Positions 28,665-37,311 of a stretch of DNA of 64,000 bases are shown in pieces. The DNA is taken from the NCBI GenBank assembly GCA_913062815.1, contig CAJXWZ010000001.1:1-64000 (forward strand). Reading direction: 5' to 3'. Positions within the stretch are counted from its first letter, which is position 1, and each line of letters begins with the position of its first letter. The notes under the pieces were generated by a model. That model had not been told where the DNA came from. It did no database searches and was given only the letters and a program-made list of their open reading frames with translations. Source of the stretch: an uncultured Colwellia sp. Lineage in GTDB: Bacteria; Pseudomonadota; Gammaproteobacteria; Enterobacterales; Alteromonadaceae. The translations under genes and the position numbers were made by a program.

Positions 28665-29372
28665 TTATGAATTAGCGGCTTTTAGTTTAGCTAAACGCGA
28701 CAATTGGTGTAGTGAGCCTAAATGATTATAAATAGGTGCTAAATAGCCTTTTTTTCTTAACGCAATAAAATCTTCATCTGGTAAAGCATTCAGCGCTTTT
28801 TCATCCACTAAATATACACCATTAAGCGCTATTTTCTCTCCATTAAGCTCCAATGATAAGTTTTGTTGACTTAATAAAGAATTATCGCTTAACTGCTTGG
28901 TGAAAGCCTGAGTAACATGACTATTGTCAAAATATTGGCCGAGAGAGTTTTTACGGCTTTCCAAATATTTAGTTTCATTACCCGCTTCATCAAAAAGCGC
29001 CTCCCCCTCTGTTGTTGAAACAAAGTTGCTGTCCTCTTTGATGACCATTTGCAGTTGGTTTTCATCATTTTGAGTAGGCATTAAAGCAAAAGGGTGGTGA
29101 CTAATTAATGCGGGTAAATAATCACTCAGCCACTTTTCACTGCTATAAAATAAGTTTTCATTTGGTGATAAACCCAGTAATGCTACCGCTTGAAATTCAC
29201 CCGTGTCAGCATTTTTCACAAATACTATTGGCATTTCTGCACTAGCACGTGCAAATTCATGTACGATTAAGGGCACTACTTGTTGGTCTTTAGCATGGTG
29301 ATAATCATTTGAGTGCTTAATTTTTGTTAAATTATGATTTTCAAAGCTTAATGGTCGAACTGAAGAGGTCAT
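28665..29372 (-). CDS. SapC-like protein
   Basis: The 235-residue product resembles the SapC family (PF07277), named from a Campylobacter S-layer gene but common in TonB-receptor loci of proteobacteria. Visible features are VPLIVHEFARASAEMPIVFVKN near the N-terminus, the FALMP segment (about 92-97), EALFDEAGNETKYLE, and FIALRKKGYLAPIYNHLGSLHQLSRL at the C-terminus. No signal peptide or membrane segment is apparent. Its biochemical role is unknown. It follows the receptor gene after a strong hairpin and precedes the two halogenase-like genes. Confidence 0.82.
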   Translation of the reverse strand: MTSSVRPLSFENHNLTKIKHSNDYHHAKDQQVVPLIVHEFARASAEMPIVFVKNADTGEFQAVALLGLSPNENLFYSSEKWLSDYLPALISHHPFALMPTQNDENQLQMVIKEDSNFVSTTEGEALFDEAGNETKYLESRKNSLGQYFDNSHVTQAFTKQLSDNSLLSQQNLSLELNGEKIALNGVYLVDEKALNALPDEDFIALRKKGYLAPIYNHLGSLHQLSRLAKLKAANS

Positions 29373-29476
29373 GAGAAATATCCTAGAAAGCGAATAGTTA
29401 TTTTGTAATATTGAGTGTTACCGAGAAGTACTACATTTTCAATTAATTATTGAAAAACAATTTATTGCAAATAGAA

Positions 29477-29497
29477 AAGGGGAGTTAAACTCCCCTT
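29477..29497 (-). terminator. hairpin between receptor gene and sapC-like gene
   Basis: AAGGGGAGTTAAACTCCCCTT is a near-perfect 21-base palindrome; it lies about 30 bp past the receptor stop. On the minus strand it follows GAAAAGAAAG and is followed by TTCTATTTG, a poor U tract. It may be the receptor's own terminator, or a partial terminator or mRNA-stabilising hairpin that lowers expression of the downstream genes. Confidence 0.65.
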
Positions 29498-29525
29498 CTT
29501 TCTTTTCAAGCAACCCTGTGTTTGC

Positions 29526-32120
29526 TTAGAATTTAACGCTTACACCAACATTCACACGTGTCGCCATTTCATAAGCGTAAAGTGGGAAGCCATCAGCAAA
29601 ACCACTGCCGTTTGTTTGGAAAGCATTGTTACCAAATTGCTCAGATGTTTCACCCGTTAAATTAACCACGTCAAGTTTAAAGTCAACATTGTCATTAAAG
29701 TGATATACAGCACCGATATCAACAGAGCCAAAACCATCATGCAAACGGTTACCGTAAGCGCCTTCTTCACGAAGCATATACTCACTACGGTAGTTGTAAG
29801 ATACTCTTACAGAATAATCATCATTCTCATAAAATGCAGAAGCATTCATTACATGATCTGAACTATCACTTAAGAAAGGGTTTTCATCGGTAAAAGTGTC
29901 ACTATCTGTACTAGTATCAGTATAAGTATAGTTAGCCATTAAGCCAAAACCGTTGTCGAAATCTTGCTGGTATTGTAATTCAATACCACGAACTTCGCCG
30001 TCTTTAGCATTTTGCTTCTCTTGTACTGTCCAGCCTGCTGCTTCTTCACCTGGTTTCATAAATCCGCCAAAATCGATTTCAGCTGATGACGCATGATACT
30101 CGTTTATGCTAATGAAATTAGAAACATTTTTCATGAACATTGTCGCAGATAATAATGAACTAGGGTTGAAATACCATTCAACACCTATTTCAAATTGGTC
30201 AGCAATAAATGGTTCTAAACCTACATTACCTACCACCCAGAACTGGTTGTTATCTAAGTCATCATTTGCACCAACTGCGCTTGGATTAACATACATATCA
30301 TTATATTGTGGACGAGCAATGGTACGCGCTGCCGCAACACGAAGAATCACATCTTCAGCTAAATCATAAGCCAAGTTGGCAGAAGGTAGAACTTCTGAGT
30401 AATCACCATCAGTAGATTTTTTAGCGCCACTTTCATAGTAAACAGAAGTAGCATCAGTACTCACATAACGTAAACCAAAGTTACCACGGAAGCCGTCGCC
30501 GCTATAGTTAGCCATGACATATACAGCAGTATTAGTTTCATCAATTTCACTGTACGAGCCTAGCTCTTCAGTTTCGCCAACAATACTCGCTTTTGCCCAA
30601 TCTTTAAGTGCATTAGGATCAAATTTAGATATTTGATAAGCACCATCACCCACATCTACGGTACCTGTTCTTATGCCGCTAGTAGAAATTCTTGAATCAA
30701 AACCTGCTTGTTGGTCAAAGAAGAATTGGCGAGAAGTGGTATTATGATCGCCATAACGTGCACCTGTTTTTACGCTAGTAATGAAATCGCCATCTAGTTC
30801 AAACTCTACGTCTACTTGGAAGTAAGTTTCTTCATCAGTTTTTGGCGTTTTATTAAACGCAGAACCAGTACCCATAACTAATGAACCTGGATCATAATCA
30901 GCCATTGATTGACCACCGATACCATTTGGCAGATTCCATGTTTGTGAACCATTGGTGAAGTCATATGTACCGCCAACGATTGGTGTATTTACCCCATCAT
31001 CAACAACCATTTCAAAATCAGTACCACCAGTAGACGTTGTTTTACCAAATTGTACTTCTAATTTGTAGTCTTCACCTTCATAGGTAGTTTTCAAATCTAG
31101 TACGTCTGAATTCATGGTTGCTTCACGAGGACGTGCTTGATAATAACCAGTACCCAATGCACCTTTAACTGCGGTACCACGAGGGTCAGCACAGTCGCCA
31201 CCTAAACATTCAGCTGGCGTATTGCCAGACCAAGAAGTATCACCTTGAGTTAACCATAACGCATAGTTAGTGTTGTCCGCTTCCATTTGCATATCCATCG
31301 CGTTCAATACGAAAGATAAGTTGTCTGAAGGAGCCCATTCAAGTGCTACAGTCAATGCAGAACGCTTACGATCTTGTTCAAAAGCAACAGGACCTGCACC
31401 CCATTCCCAGAATGCTTCATTACCTTGACGCTGTAATTGACGTTCTTGTGCAACAGCTGAAACCATTACACCAAAGTTTTCTTCTTCATTTTTCCAGCTG
31501 TACATACCTGAGAACTGTGGATCTGTTGATTCAGAGTCATCTGAATATTGTGCTTCTACAGAAGCATAGGCAGTATTTGCATCCATTTCTAAAGGTGTAC
31601 GTGTATTAACAATAACAGTACCACCTACACCACCTTCAACAAGATCTGCTTGTGATGACTTATAAACTTCTAATTTCCCAACAATTTCAGACGGCAATAA
31701 CTCATAGTTAAAGCTACGCTTTGCTGGTTCAAGTACAAACCAACCGGTAGAAGCAACATTTTGGCCATTCAAAGTAGTTTTAGTGAACTCTGCACCTGCA
31801 CCACGGATAGAAACGGCAGAGCCTTCACCAAATTGGCGTTGAATAGTTACACCAGGGATACGCGCTAATGATTCCGCAACGTTTTTATCAGGGAACTTGC
31901 CGATGTCTTCTGCGCTAATTACATCAACTACGCTGTCTGAAAAGCGTTTAGCGTTAACGTTAGCTTTAAGACTGCCACGTAAACCTGTAACTTGAATGAC
32001 TTCAATTTCTTTTTCTGCTTTAGCTTCTTCGGCAGCCATAACCATTGGTGCAGTACCACCGGCTAGGATTAAAGCGATTGAACTCGCTAATGCGCCTTTT
32101 TTAAATGTTTTAGATGACAT
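29526..32120 (-). CDS. TonB-dependent receptor, probable chitooligosaccharide/GlcNAc uptake
   Basis: An outer-membrane active transporter of 864 residues. The ATG at 32120 has AAGGGA seven bases upstream; the upstream in-frame GTG at 32138 lacks such a site. The signal peptide ends near MVMAAEE. The TonB box-like IEVIQVTG precedes the plug domain (SVVDVISAEDIGKFPDKNVAESLARIPG), and the barrel ends in NVGVSVKF with the terminal Phe. The plug resembles the carbohydrate-type TonB receptors of Alteromonadales. Two NagR-type palindromes upstream and the downstream sapC and halogenase-like genes suggest an amino-sugar oligomer as ligand. This is an inference from context. Confidence 0.9.
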   Translation of the reverse strand: MSSKTFKKGALASSIALILAGGTAPMVMAAEEAKAEKEIEVIQVTGLRGSLKANVNAKRFSDSVVDVISAEDIGKFPDKNVAESLARIPGVTIQRQFGEGSAVSIRGAGAEFTKTTLNGQNVASTGWFVLEPAKRSFNYELLPSEIVGKLEVYKSSQADLVEGGVGGTVIVNTRTPLEMDANTAYASVEAQYSDDSESTDPQFSGMYSWKNEEENFGVMVSAVAQERQLQRQGNEAFWEWGAGPVAFEQDRKRSALTVALEWAPSDNLSFVLNAMDMQMEADNTNYALWLTQGDTSWSGNTPAECLGGDCADPRGTAVKGALGTGYYQARPREATMNSDVLDLKTTYEGEDYKLEVQFGKTTSTGGTDFEMVVDDGVNTPIVGGTYDFTNGSQTWNLPNGIGGQSMADYDPGSLVMGTGSAFNKTPKTDEETYFQVDVEFELDGDFITSVKTGARYGDHNTTSRQFFFDQQAGFDSRISTSGIRTGTVDVGDGAYQISKFDPNALKDWAKASIVGETEELGSYSEIDETNTAVYVMANYSGDGFRGNFGLRYVSTDATSVYYESGAKKSTDGDYSEVLPSANLAYDLAEDVILRVAAARTIARPQYNDMYVNPSAVGANDDLDNNQFWVVGNVGLEPFIADQFEIGVEWYFNPSSLLSATMFMKNVSNFISINEYHASSAEIDFGGFMKPGEEAAGWTVQEKQNAKDGEVRGIELQYQQDFDNGFGLMANYTYTDTSTDSDTFTDENPFLSDSSDHVMNASAFYENDDYSVRVSYNYRSEYMLREEGAYGNRLHDGFGSVDIGAVYHFNDNVDFKLDVVNLTGETSEQFGNNAFQTNGSGFADGFPLYAYEMATRVNVGVSVKF

Positions 32121-32189
32121 CGACTTTCCCTTACACACGTTTGTTTTTTGAAAATGTATTTATATACACTAATAATATTTATTCGGGCT

Positions 32190-32209
32190 TTACGACAGCG
32201 CTGTCATTA
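32190..32209. promoter_or_regulatory. NagR-type operator 1 of the TonB receptor operon
   Basis: ACGACAGCGCTGTCATT contains the perfect core GACAGCGCTGTC (32194-32205). It lies about 75 bp upstream of the receptor start. Its centre is 33 bp from the next site, about three helical turns, allowing cooperative binding on one DNA face. Confidence 0.82.
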
Positions 32210-32223
32210 TTACTCTAAAAAAA

Positions 32224-32241
32224 TATGACAACGCTGTCATA
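32224..32241. promoter_or_regulatory. NagR-type operator 2 of the TonB receptor operon
   Basis: TATGACAACGCTGTCATA is an 18-bp dyad with a single central mismatch and the same core as the sites at 20961, 23844 and 32190. Confidence 0.8.
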
Positions 32242-32523
32242 AGACAAGTAAAACCATACCGCTTATTTACACATTTGGCTAGTATAAATTAACAATTAAT
32301 TACAACTTTCTATTTCAAAAACGCATAAGTCATTGTTATAAAATAATTTATCACTGTAGATTTTTTAAGCAAAAAAGATGGTAGATCAACTTTTTTGTGT
32401 ATTTATCCGTAAATTAATCGCCTTATTGACAAGTAAAATGACAGTAAATGACATTATTTTGAATAGACAGAGAGATAATTTCTGTCTAAGAAGATTTTCG
32501 TATGTTTTGACTTTCTTTAGTAA

Positions 32524-32556
32524 TAAAAAAAGGCAGACAAAATTATCTACCTTTTT
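32524..32556 (-). terminator. terminator of the amidohydrolase operon
   Basis: Some 30 bp past the stop of the amidohydrolase-like gene the minus strand reads AAAAAGGTAGA, a short loop, TCTGCCTTTTTTT. The stem contains one G-T pair and ends in a U tract. Confidence 0.75.
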
Positions 32557-32587
32557 AAAATCAAGCAGTGTTAATAACGTTTAATAT

Positions 32588-33883
32588 TTATTTTGTATAT
32601 GCTCGGGGCATATCACTTGAAGTAGTATACCGCTCACGTAAGGCATCCTGACGAGATCTTGTGGAAACTTTTTCTCCATTAATCCACATGTCATCGACTT
32701 TAGTGCTTAGTTCAAATGGATCAGCACTCCACAATACTAAATCTGCATTTTTACCAACGGCGATTCTGCCTGAATTTAACTTGAACACATCAGCAATATT
32801 CGCGGTAAGTGCGGCTATTGCATCGGTTTTAGCTAAACCATTTGCCACTGCAACACCTGCATCAAAACGAAGTTGATTTACATTATGACTTTCACCTTTT
32901 GGCGCTAAGATAATTTTCACGCCTGCTGCTTGTAACCTAGCCATATGGGTTAAAGAGGCGTTTATTGAATCAAAACTACTAGGTAAGTTATCAATAGAGC
33001 TTAAAATAACAACGACATTGGCCGCTGCGATTTCATTGGCAACGAGTACTGCATCACTAGCACCAACTAAAATCAAATCAATACCATATTTTTTCTTTAA
33101 CGCTAATAAAGCGAGTAGATCTGTCGCTCTGTCGGCATAGGCTAACAGCGGTTTTTCACCCGCTAGTAATTCATGGATAACCTTATCGGCACGTTTAGGC
33201 TCTTTCTTTTCTTTATCTTCTTTCTCTTTGCTATTCTGTTTCTTTGTTAACGCCTTTTGAACATCAGCAAACTTATTATCAAGCTCTTGTAATCTTCTCG
33301 CACGAGAACCCTTTGATTCAGAGCCTAAGTATACTAACACCGCATTTTGTTTTTCGGTAATACTTGCAAAACCTCCTGAGAGATCTACCGCGAACGTTTG
33401 TCCCGCAAATAACTTATCACCACCATGTGGCGCAACAATATTACTGGTTATGCCGCCTTTACGAGCGTAAGCAACCAAAGTAGATTTGGGGTTAAATGCT
33501 AAACTTGCATCAAAAGTAATGTCGGCTTTGTCGTCACCGCCATCTTTAGTTCTTGAAACAGCACTAACTTCAACTAAACCTAATGAGTTCATGGTGCCAA
33601 TAAACCCTGGTGTTAATATTCTGCCCTTAGCGTCAATTGTTTCATCAACATTCAAGTTTTCAGGAATATTATCATTTGCATAAACTTGGCTGATTTTATC
33701 TTGGTCAAAAATAACGGTAGCCTGTTCTAAAATACCTTGGCTAGCTACTGTGTATACTGTAGCGTTAATGATAGCTGTTGTTTTTGCTTGAACCATTCCA
33801 ACCAACATTGTCATGGCAATGGTTGATACTTTTACTATAGATTTCATATTGATTTGATTTAGGTTAATTATATTTGATTTCAT
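32588..33883 (-). CDS. secreted amidohydrolase-like protein lacking metal ligands
   Basis: The 431-residue product has an N-terminal signal peptide (to about MVQAKTT) and the overall amidohydrolase layout: a beta-sandwich start ATVYTVASQGILEQATVIFD, then PGFIGTMNSLG at 92-102 and the C-terminal GRIAVGKNADLVLWSADPFEL. In active family members the segment after PG-I-I-D reads VHSHLG. Here it is TMNSLG, so both histidines are replaced (M98, S100), and no later His or Asp ligand motifs are visible. A Lys/Glu-rich stretch (about 205-225) is inserted. It lies 11 bp after a paralogue with intact ligands and is preceded by AGGGG. I infer a non-catalytic partner or a diverged function. Confidence 0.8.
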   Translation of the reverse strand: MKSNIINLNQINMKSIVKVSTIAMTMLVGMVQAKTTAIINATVYTVASQGILEQATVIFDQDKISQVYANDNIPENLNVDETIDAKGRILTPGFIGTMNSLGLVEVSAVSRTKDGGDDKADITFDASLAFNPKSTLVAYARKGGITSNIVAPHGGDKLFAGQTFAVDLSGGFASITEKQNAVLVYLGSESKGSRARRLQELDNKFADVQKALTKKQNSKEKEDKEKKEPKRADKVIHELLAGEKPLLAYADRATDLLALLALKKKYGIDLILVGASDAVLVANEIAAANVVVILSSIDNLPSSFDSINASLTHMARLQAAGVKIILAPKGESHNVNQLRFDAGVAVANGLAKTDAIAALTANIADVFKLNSGRIAVGKNADLVLWSADPFELSTKVDDMWINGEKVSTRSRQDALRERYTTSSDMPRAYTK

Positions 33884-33894
33884 CAGTGCATCCC

Positions 33895-35283
33895 CTACTC
33901 TTGTCCTAACAGAAAATCGCTCTTCGCTTGATATTTTTCATCAAAACGATCATAAACTTTCGCGCCATCAACAAAGACTTGCTCCGCTTGTGTATAAACA
34001 CTAAAAGGGTTGGCACTCCATAACACCACATCAGCATTCTTACCTGCTGCTAAGCTACCTGTTTTATCTTCAATACCTAATGATTTAGCTGCATTAAAGG
34101 TAATCCACTTTATTGCGTCTTCAGCTTTTAGGTTGAAACCATTATCATTTGCACGAAACAGCACCTTACCAGCCTCTTGATTCAACCTTTGAATAGTCGT
34201 ATTGGAATCTGAATGTACGATTGCGCATGAGTTTTTCACGGCATCAACAATGGCTACATTTTCTTCAACCATATCATAAGCTTCCATTTTAAAGCCCCAC
34301 CAATCTGGCCACATTGCAACACAATTTTGATTTTCGGCTAGCTTATCAGCAATTTTATATGCCTCTACACCATGATGAAAGGTACCTGAGTGATAGCCAA
34401 ATTCCTTACCTATATCCATCATCACCGCCATTTCTTCTGCTTTATAACAATGGTTATGAATAAGAATATCGCCATCTAATACACCTTTTAGTGTATCAAG
34501 CTCTAAATCTCTAGCGGGTGGTTGTGGGTTTTTTCCGGCATCGTATTCATTATTATATTTATTCCATGCTCGTTTATACTCAGTCGCTGTTGCCCACGCA
34601 GAACGATAGCCTGCTACATTGCCCATTCGTGTTGAAGGTTGCTGTTTTCGCTTACCATATACACGTTTAGGGTTTTCACCACAGGCCATTTTCAAGCCGT
34701 AAGGAGCATCAGCAAACTTCATGCCCTGCATGGTATGACTGGGGACATTCTTTAAGGTTACACCACGCCCACCAAATAAATTGGCTGAGCCAGGTAATAT
34801 TTGTAGACTTGTGATACCGCCAGCTCTTGCTGCTTGAAAGCCAGGATCTTGAGGCCAAACACTATGCTCGGCCCAAACTTCAGAAGTGTTAGGTTCAGTC
34901 ATTTCGTTACCATCGGCATGTGATTCAACACTTGGACTTGGGTAAACACCTAAATGAGAATGAACATCAATAATACCAGGTGTTATCCATTTACCCTGCA
35001 CATCAATTGTCATAACGTTGTCAGCTGATAAATTAGCACCAATTTGCTTGATTTTTCCGTCAACAATTAATACGTCACTATTGTCAAAGCGCTCGCCAGT
35101 ACCTGTTAACACGGTAGCATTGGTAAACAAAGTATTTTGCTGTGGTAATGCTTGGTAGGTGCTAGGAAAAGGGTTTTTATTAATCGACACTTTATCGTCT
35201 TGTTTTTCGTTAGGCAAACAAGCAGTTAAGCTGATTGACATGGCTGCCAAGGCTAAACTTAACTTTAAAGGAGGTTTATTCAT
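33895..35283 (-). CDS. amidohydrolase lipoprotein (imidazolonepropionase-like)
   Basis: The 462-residue product starts at the ATG at 35283, which has AAGGAA upstream. It has a lipoprotein signal with lipobox LTAC. Metal-binding motifs are intact: IDVHSHLG (H108, H110), ILIHNHCYKAEE, the FGYHSGTFHHGVEAYK segment and AIVHSDSNT with the terminal Asp. GSLAAGKNADVVLWSANPFSVY closes the fold. It resembles secreted amidohydrolases often annotated as Xaa-Pro dipeptidase or imidazolonepropionase-like. The substrate is unknown; in this group peptides or cyclic amides are plausible. It forms a two-gene operon with the ligand-less paralogue downstream. Confidence 0.85.
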   Translation of the reverse strand: MNKPPLKLSLALAAMSISLTACLPNEKQDDKVSINKNPFPSTYQALPQQNTLFTNATVLTGTGERFDNSDVLIVDGKIKQIGANLSADNVMTIDVQGKWITPGIIDVHSHLGVYPSPSVESHADGNEMTEPNTSEVWAEHSVWPQDPGFQAARAGGITSLQILPGSANLFGGRGVTLKNVPSHTMQGMKFADAPYGLKMACGENPKRVYGKRKQQPSTRMGNVAGYRSAWATATEYKRAWNKYNNEYDAGKNPQPPARDLELDTLKGVLDGDILIHNHCYKAEEMAVMMDIGKEFGYHSGTFHHGVEAYKIADKLAENQNCVAMWPDWWGFKMEAYDMVEENVAIVDAVKNSCAIVHSDSNTTIQRLNQEAGKVLFRANDNGFNLKAEDAIKWITFNAAKSLGIEDKTGSLAAGKNADVVLWSANPFSVYTQAEQVFVDGAKVYDRFDEKYQAKSDFLLGQE

Positions 35284-35324
35284 GGGTATTCCTTGAGGTA
35301 TTAACAATTAGGCGATATAAGAAT

Positions 35325-35338
35325 TTACGTTAGCGTAA
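35325..35338. promoter_or_regulatory. dyad upstream of the amidohydrolase operon
   Basis: TTACGTTAGCGTAA has 5-bp inverted arms (TTACG/CGTAA) around four bases and lies about 40 bp before the start codon. It could be an operator. From memory it resembles palindromes bound by MerR-family LiuR-type regulators, but the match is not strong evidence. Confidence 0.35.
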
Positions 35339-35573
35339 GTTATATTTTAGAATTAAAAATTCTATTATGCTTTGCCAAGAACAACAAGGCCTTAGCCAAA
35401 CTTTGCTCTTGCTTAAGAATAAAATAGCGACCAAAGGCCATAAAAACAAGACGAATGACATAAGTTTAAATTTAAAACTTTTCTTAGGTGATTTGTTTTA
35501 ACTTAATAAACTCTAAAAAACACACTCTACCAAATTAAGTTAAGCACTTGCTTACTAAACCCCTATTCATTTC

Positions 35574-36182
35574 TTATTTAGGAAAAATAGAAGTAAACAA
35601 TTTTTTGATCTTCTTATACCGTAAAAGTAATAAACTCAGACTTAAAATAAGGTAAAAAAGTGGCGATATTAGCTCTGATTTAACCGACCAATAAAAATGG
35701 ACACACACTAAAATAACAATAAGGTAATTATAATTATGTAGTGTTTGCCAAGATTTACCCATTTTTCGTTTCAGCTTGTGCACTGAAGTAATAGCTAATG
35801 CTGTTAATAATACAAAAGCAACCATGCCAATTGTGATATAAGGGCGTTTAATTACTTCGTTCACAAATAAGACGCCATCAAACTGTACTTCAAAGGCAAG
35901 AAAGTTAACTAAATGAAATACGGCATAGCTGTATGCATAAAGCCCTAATAAACGTCTTACTTGTAACAAATAACCTTGTTTCAATAACTTTGCTAAAGGG
36001 GATACTGTTAAAGTAATTAATAGCAAATTTAATGCACCAATACCGGTAAAGTGAATAACTCGCTCGACAGGATCTGCACCAAGTTCATCAGAAAAGGCTA
36101 AAAAATATAGGTTTAGCAAAGGGATTAAGGCACTGAGATGAATAAGCACCTTCAAGATAAATATTTTCGTACTGCTCGTCAT
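35574..36182 (-). CDS. msrQ: heme-binding membrane subunit MsrQ
   Basis: MsrQ is the heme b quinol-linked membrane partner that passes electrons to the periplasmic methionine sulfoxide reductase MsrP. The 202-residue product has about six hydrophobic helices. Conserved histidines stand in the YSYAVFHLVNFLAFE segment (about 90) and in LHNYNYLIVILVCVHFYWSVKSE (about 148-165), as in the YedZ family. It is 30 bp downstream of msrP, the usual order. Confidence 0.93.
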   Translation of the reverse strand: MTSSTKIFILKVLIHLSALIPLLNLYFLAFSDELGADPVERVIHFTGIGALNLLLITLTVSPLAKLLKQGYLLQVRRLLGLYAYSYAVFHLVNFLAFEVQFDGVLFVNEVIKRPYITIGMVAFVLLTALAITSVHKLKRKMGKSWQTLHNYNYLIVILVCVHFYWSVKSELISPLFYLILSLSLLLLRYKKIKKLFTSIFPK

Positions 36183-36212
36183 AAAACACCGACATAATGA
36201 CTAATTGAGAGG

Positions 36213-37220
36213 TTAATAGTATTTGGATAAATCCATGCCACGATATAAGTCCGCAACTTGCTCGCCATAACCGTTAAAAGCTAAGGTATCAATACGGTTA
36301 CGGCTAAATAATCCACCACTGGTTATTCGCCGCTCGCTTGCTTGACTCCACCTAGGGTGATCGTGTTTCGGGTTAACATTAGCATAAAACCCATACTCTC
36401 TTGGGGCTAGTTTTTGCCATGTAGTTCTGGGTTGCCGTTCAAGCAACTTAATACCGACAATAGATTTAATACTTTTAAAACCATACTTCCACGGTACCAC
36501 TAAACGGATAGGGGCACCGTTTTGCGGTGGTAGTGTTTTGCCATATAGACCAACACTCATCAAAGTTAAAGGGTTCATTGCCTCATCGAATCTAAGGCCC
36601 TCGACATAAGGATACTTAATTCCTCCACCTAAACGCCTGTTAGCTTGTCCAGGCATTTGCTTAGGATCATATAACGTTTCAAAAGCCACATATTTTGCCT
36701 TTGAATTAGGAACAACTCTCTTTAATAAACTTGCCAGCGGAAAGCCTATCCACGGAATAACCATTGACCAAGCCTCAACGCACCGTAGACGATAAATACG
36801 CTCTTCTAAGGGGAATAGTTTAGTTAAATCATCATAATCTAGTGTTATTGGTTTATCACACTCACCTGAAATACGTAACTGCCATGGCTTAACTTGAAAG
36901 TTCTGTGCTAATTCTGCTGGTTGATTTTTCTTAGCGCCGAACTCATAAAAATTATTATGAGAAATAACTTTTTGCTCTGGCGTTTTAATCAACCCTTGAT
37001 TTTCATTATCTTTACTGAATTCAAGCGGTCTTGTTTTGAATATTATTTTGTCATCACCAAAAAAACTAGCGTTAGCATTTTTAGTCATGGCAGAACTCAT
37101 TAGCGCTCCGGCACCAAGAAATCCCATTTGTTTTAATAAGCTACGTCGTTCTTGATAAATGGATTCGTTAGTGACATCAAAGTCATTAAGCTGGGATTTG
37201 TGTGGCGTTTTAATTAACAT
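36213..37220 (-). CDS. msrP: periplasmic methionine sulfoxide reductase catalytic subunit MsrP
   Basis: A molybdopterin enzyme that repairs oxidised methionine in envelope proteins. The 335-residue product carries a Tat signal with twin arginine ([21 protein letters not shown]) and the Mo-ligand cysteine in [18 protein letters not shown] (about residue 146). [43 protein letters not shown] and the C-terminal [12 protein letters not shown] also match the YedY family. It precedes msrQ, and a membrane-anchored glutaredoxin gene lies just upstream on the same strand. Confidence 0.96.
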   Translation of the reverse strand: MLIKTPHKSQLNDFDVTNESIYQERRSLLKQMGFLGAGALMSSAMTKNANASFFGDDKIIFKTRPLEFSKDNENQGLIKTPEQKVISHNNFYEFGAKKNQPAELAQNFQVKPWQLRISGECDKPITLDYDDLTKLFPLEERIYRLRCVEAWSMVIPWIGFPLASLLKRVVPNSKAKYVAFETLYDPKQMPGQANRRLGGGIKYPYVEGLRFDEAMNPLTLMSVGLYGKTLPPQNGAPIRLVVPWKYGFKSIKSIVGIKLLERQPRTTWQKLAPREYGFYANVNPKHDHPRWSQASERRITSGGLFSRNRIDTLAFNGYGEQVADLYRGMDLSKYY

Positions 37221-37311
37221 AAGATGTCTAATATAAATAATGGTTACTTACATTAGACACTTTAAAGAAAAGATAAATTTCAGCAATAGCTAAGCTTTTA
37301 ATAATTTAGCA

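Larger units (their letters stand above)
32121..32523. other. promoter region of the TonB receptor operon
   Basis: About 400 bp without a credible gene. It holds two operator palindromes (32190-32209 and 32224-32241) close to the receptor start. The rest is AT-rich, and an open frame of 68 codons at 32378-32584 has no ribosome site or recognisable content and runs into the neighbouring terminator. The promoter must lie upstream of or between the operators. Confidence 0.6.

Noticed and set aside
32378..32584. A 68-codon plus-strand frame in the gap between the receptor and the amidohydrolase operon.
   Set aside because: It lacks a ribosome site and runs through the terminator of the amidohydrolase operon. 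Its content resembles translated AT-rich spacer.
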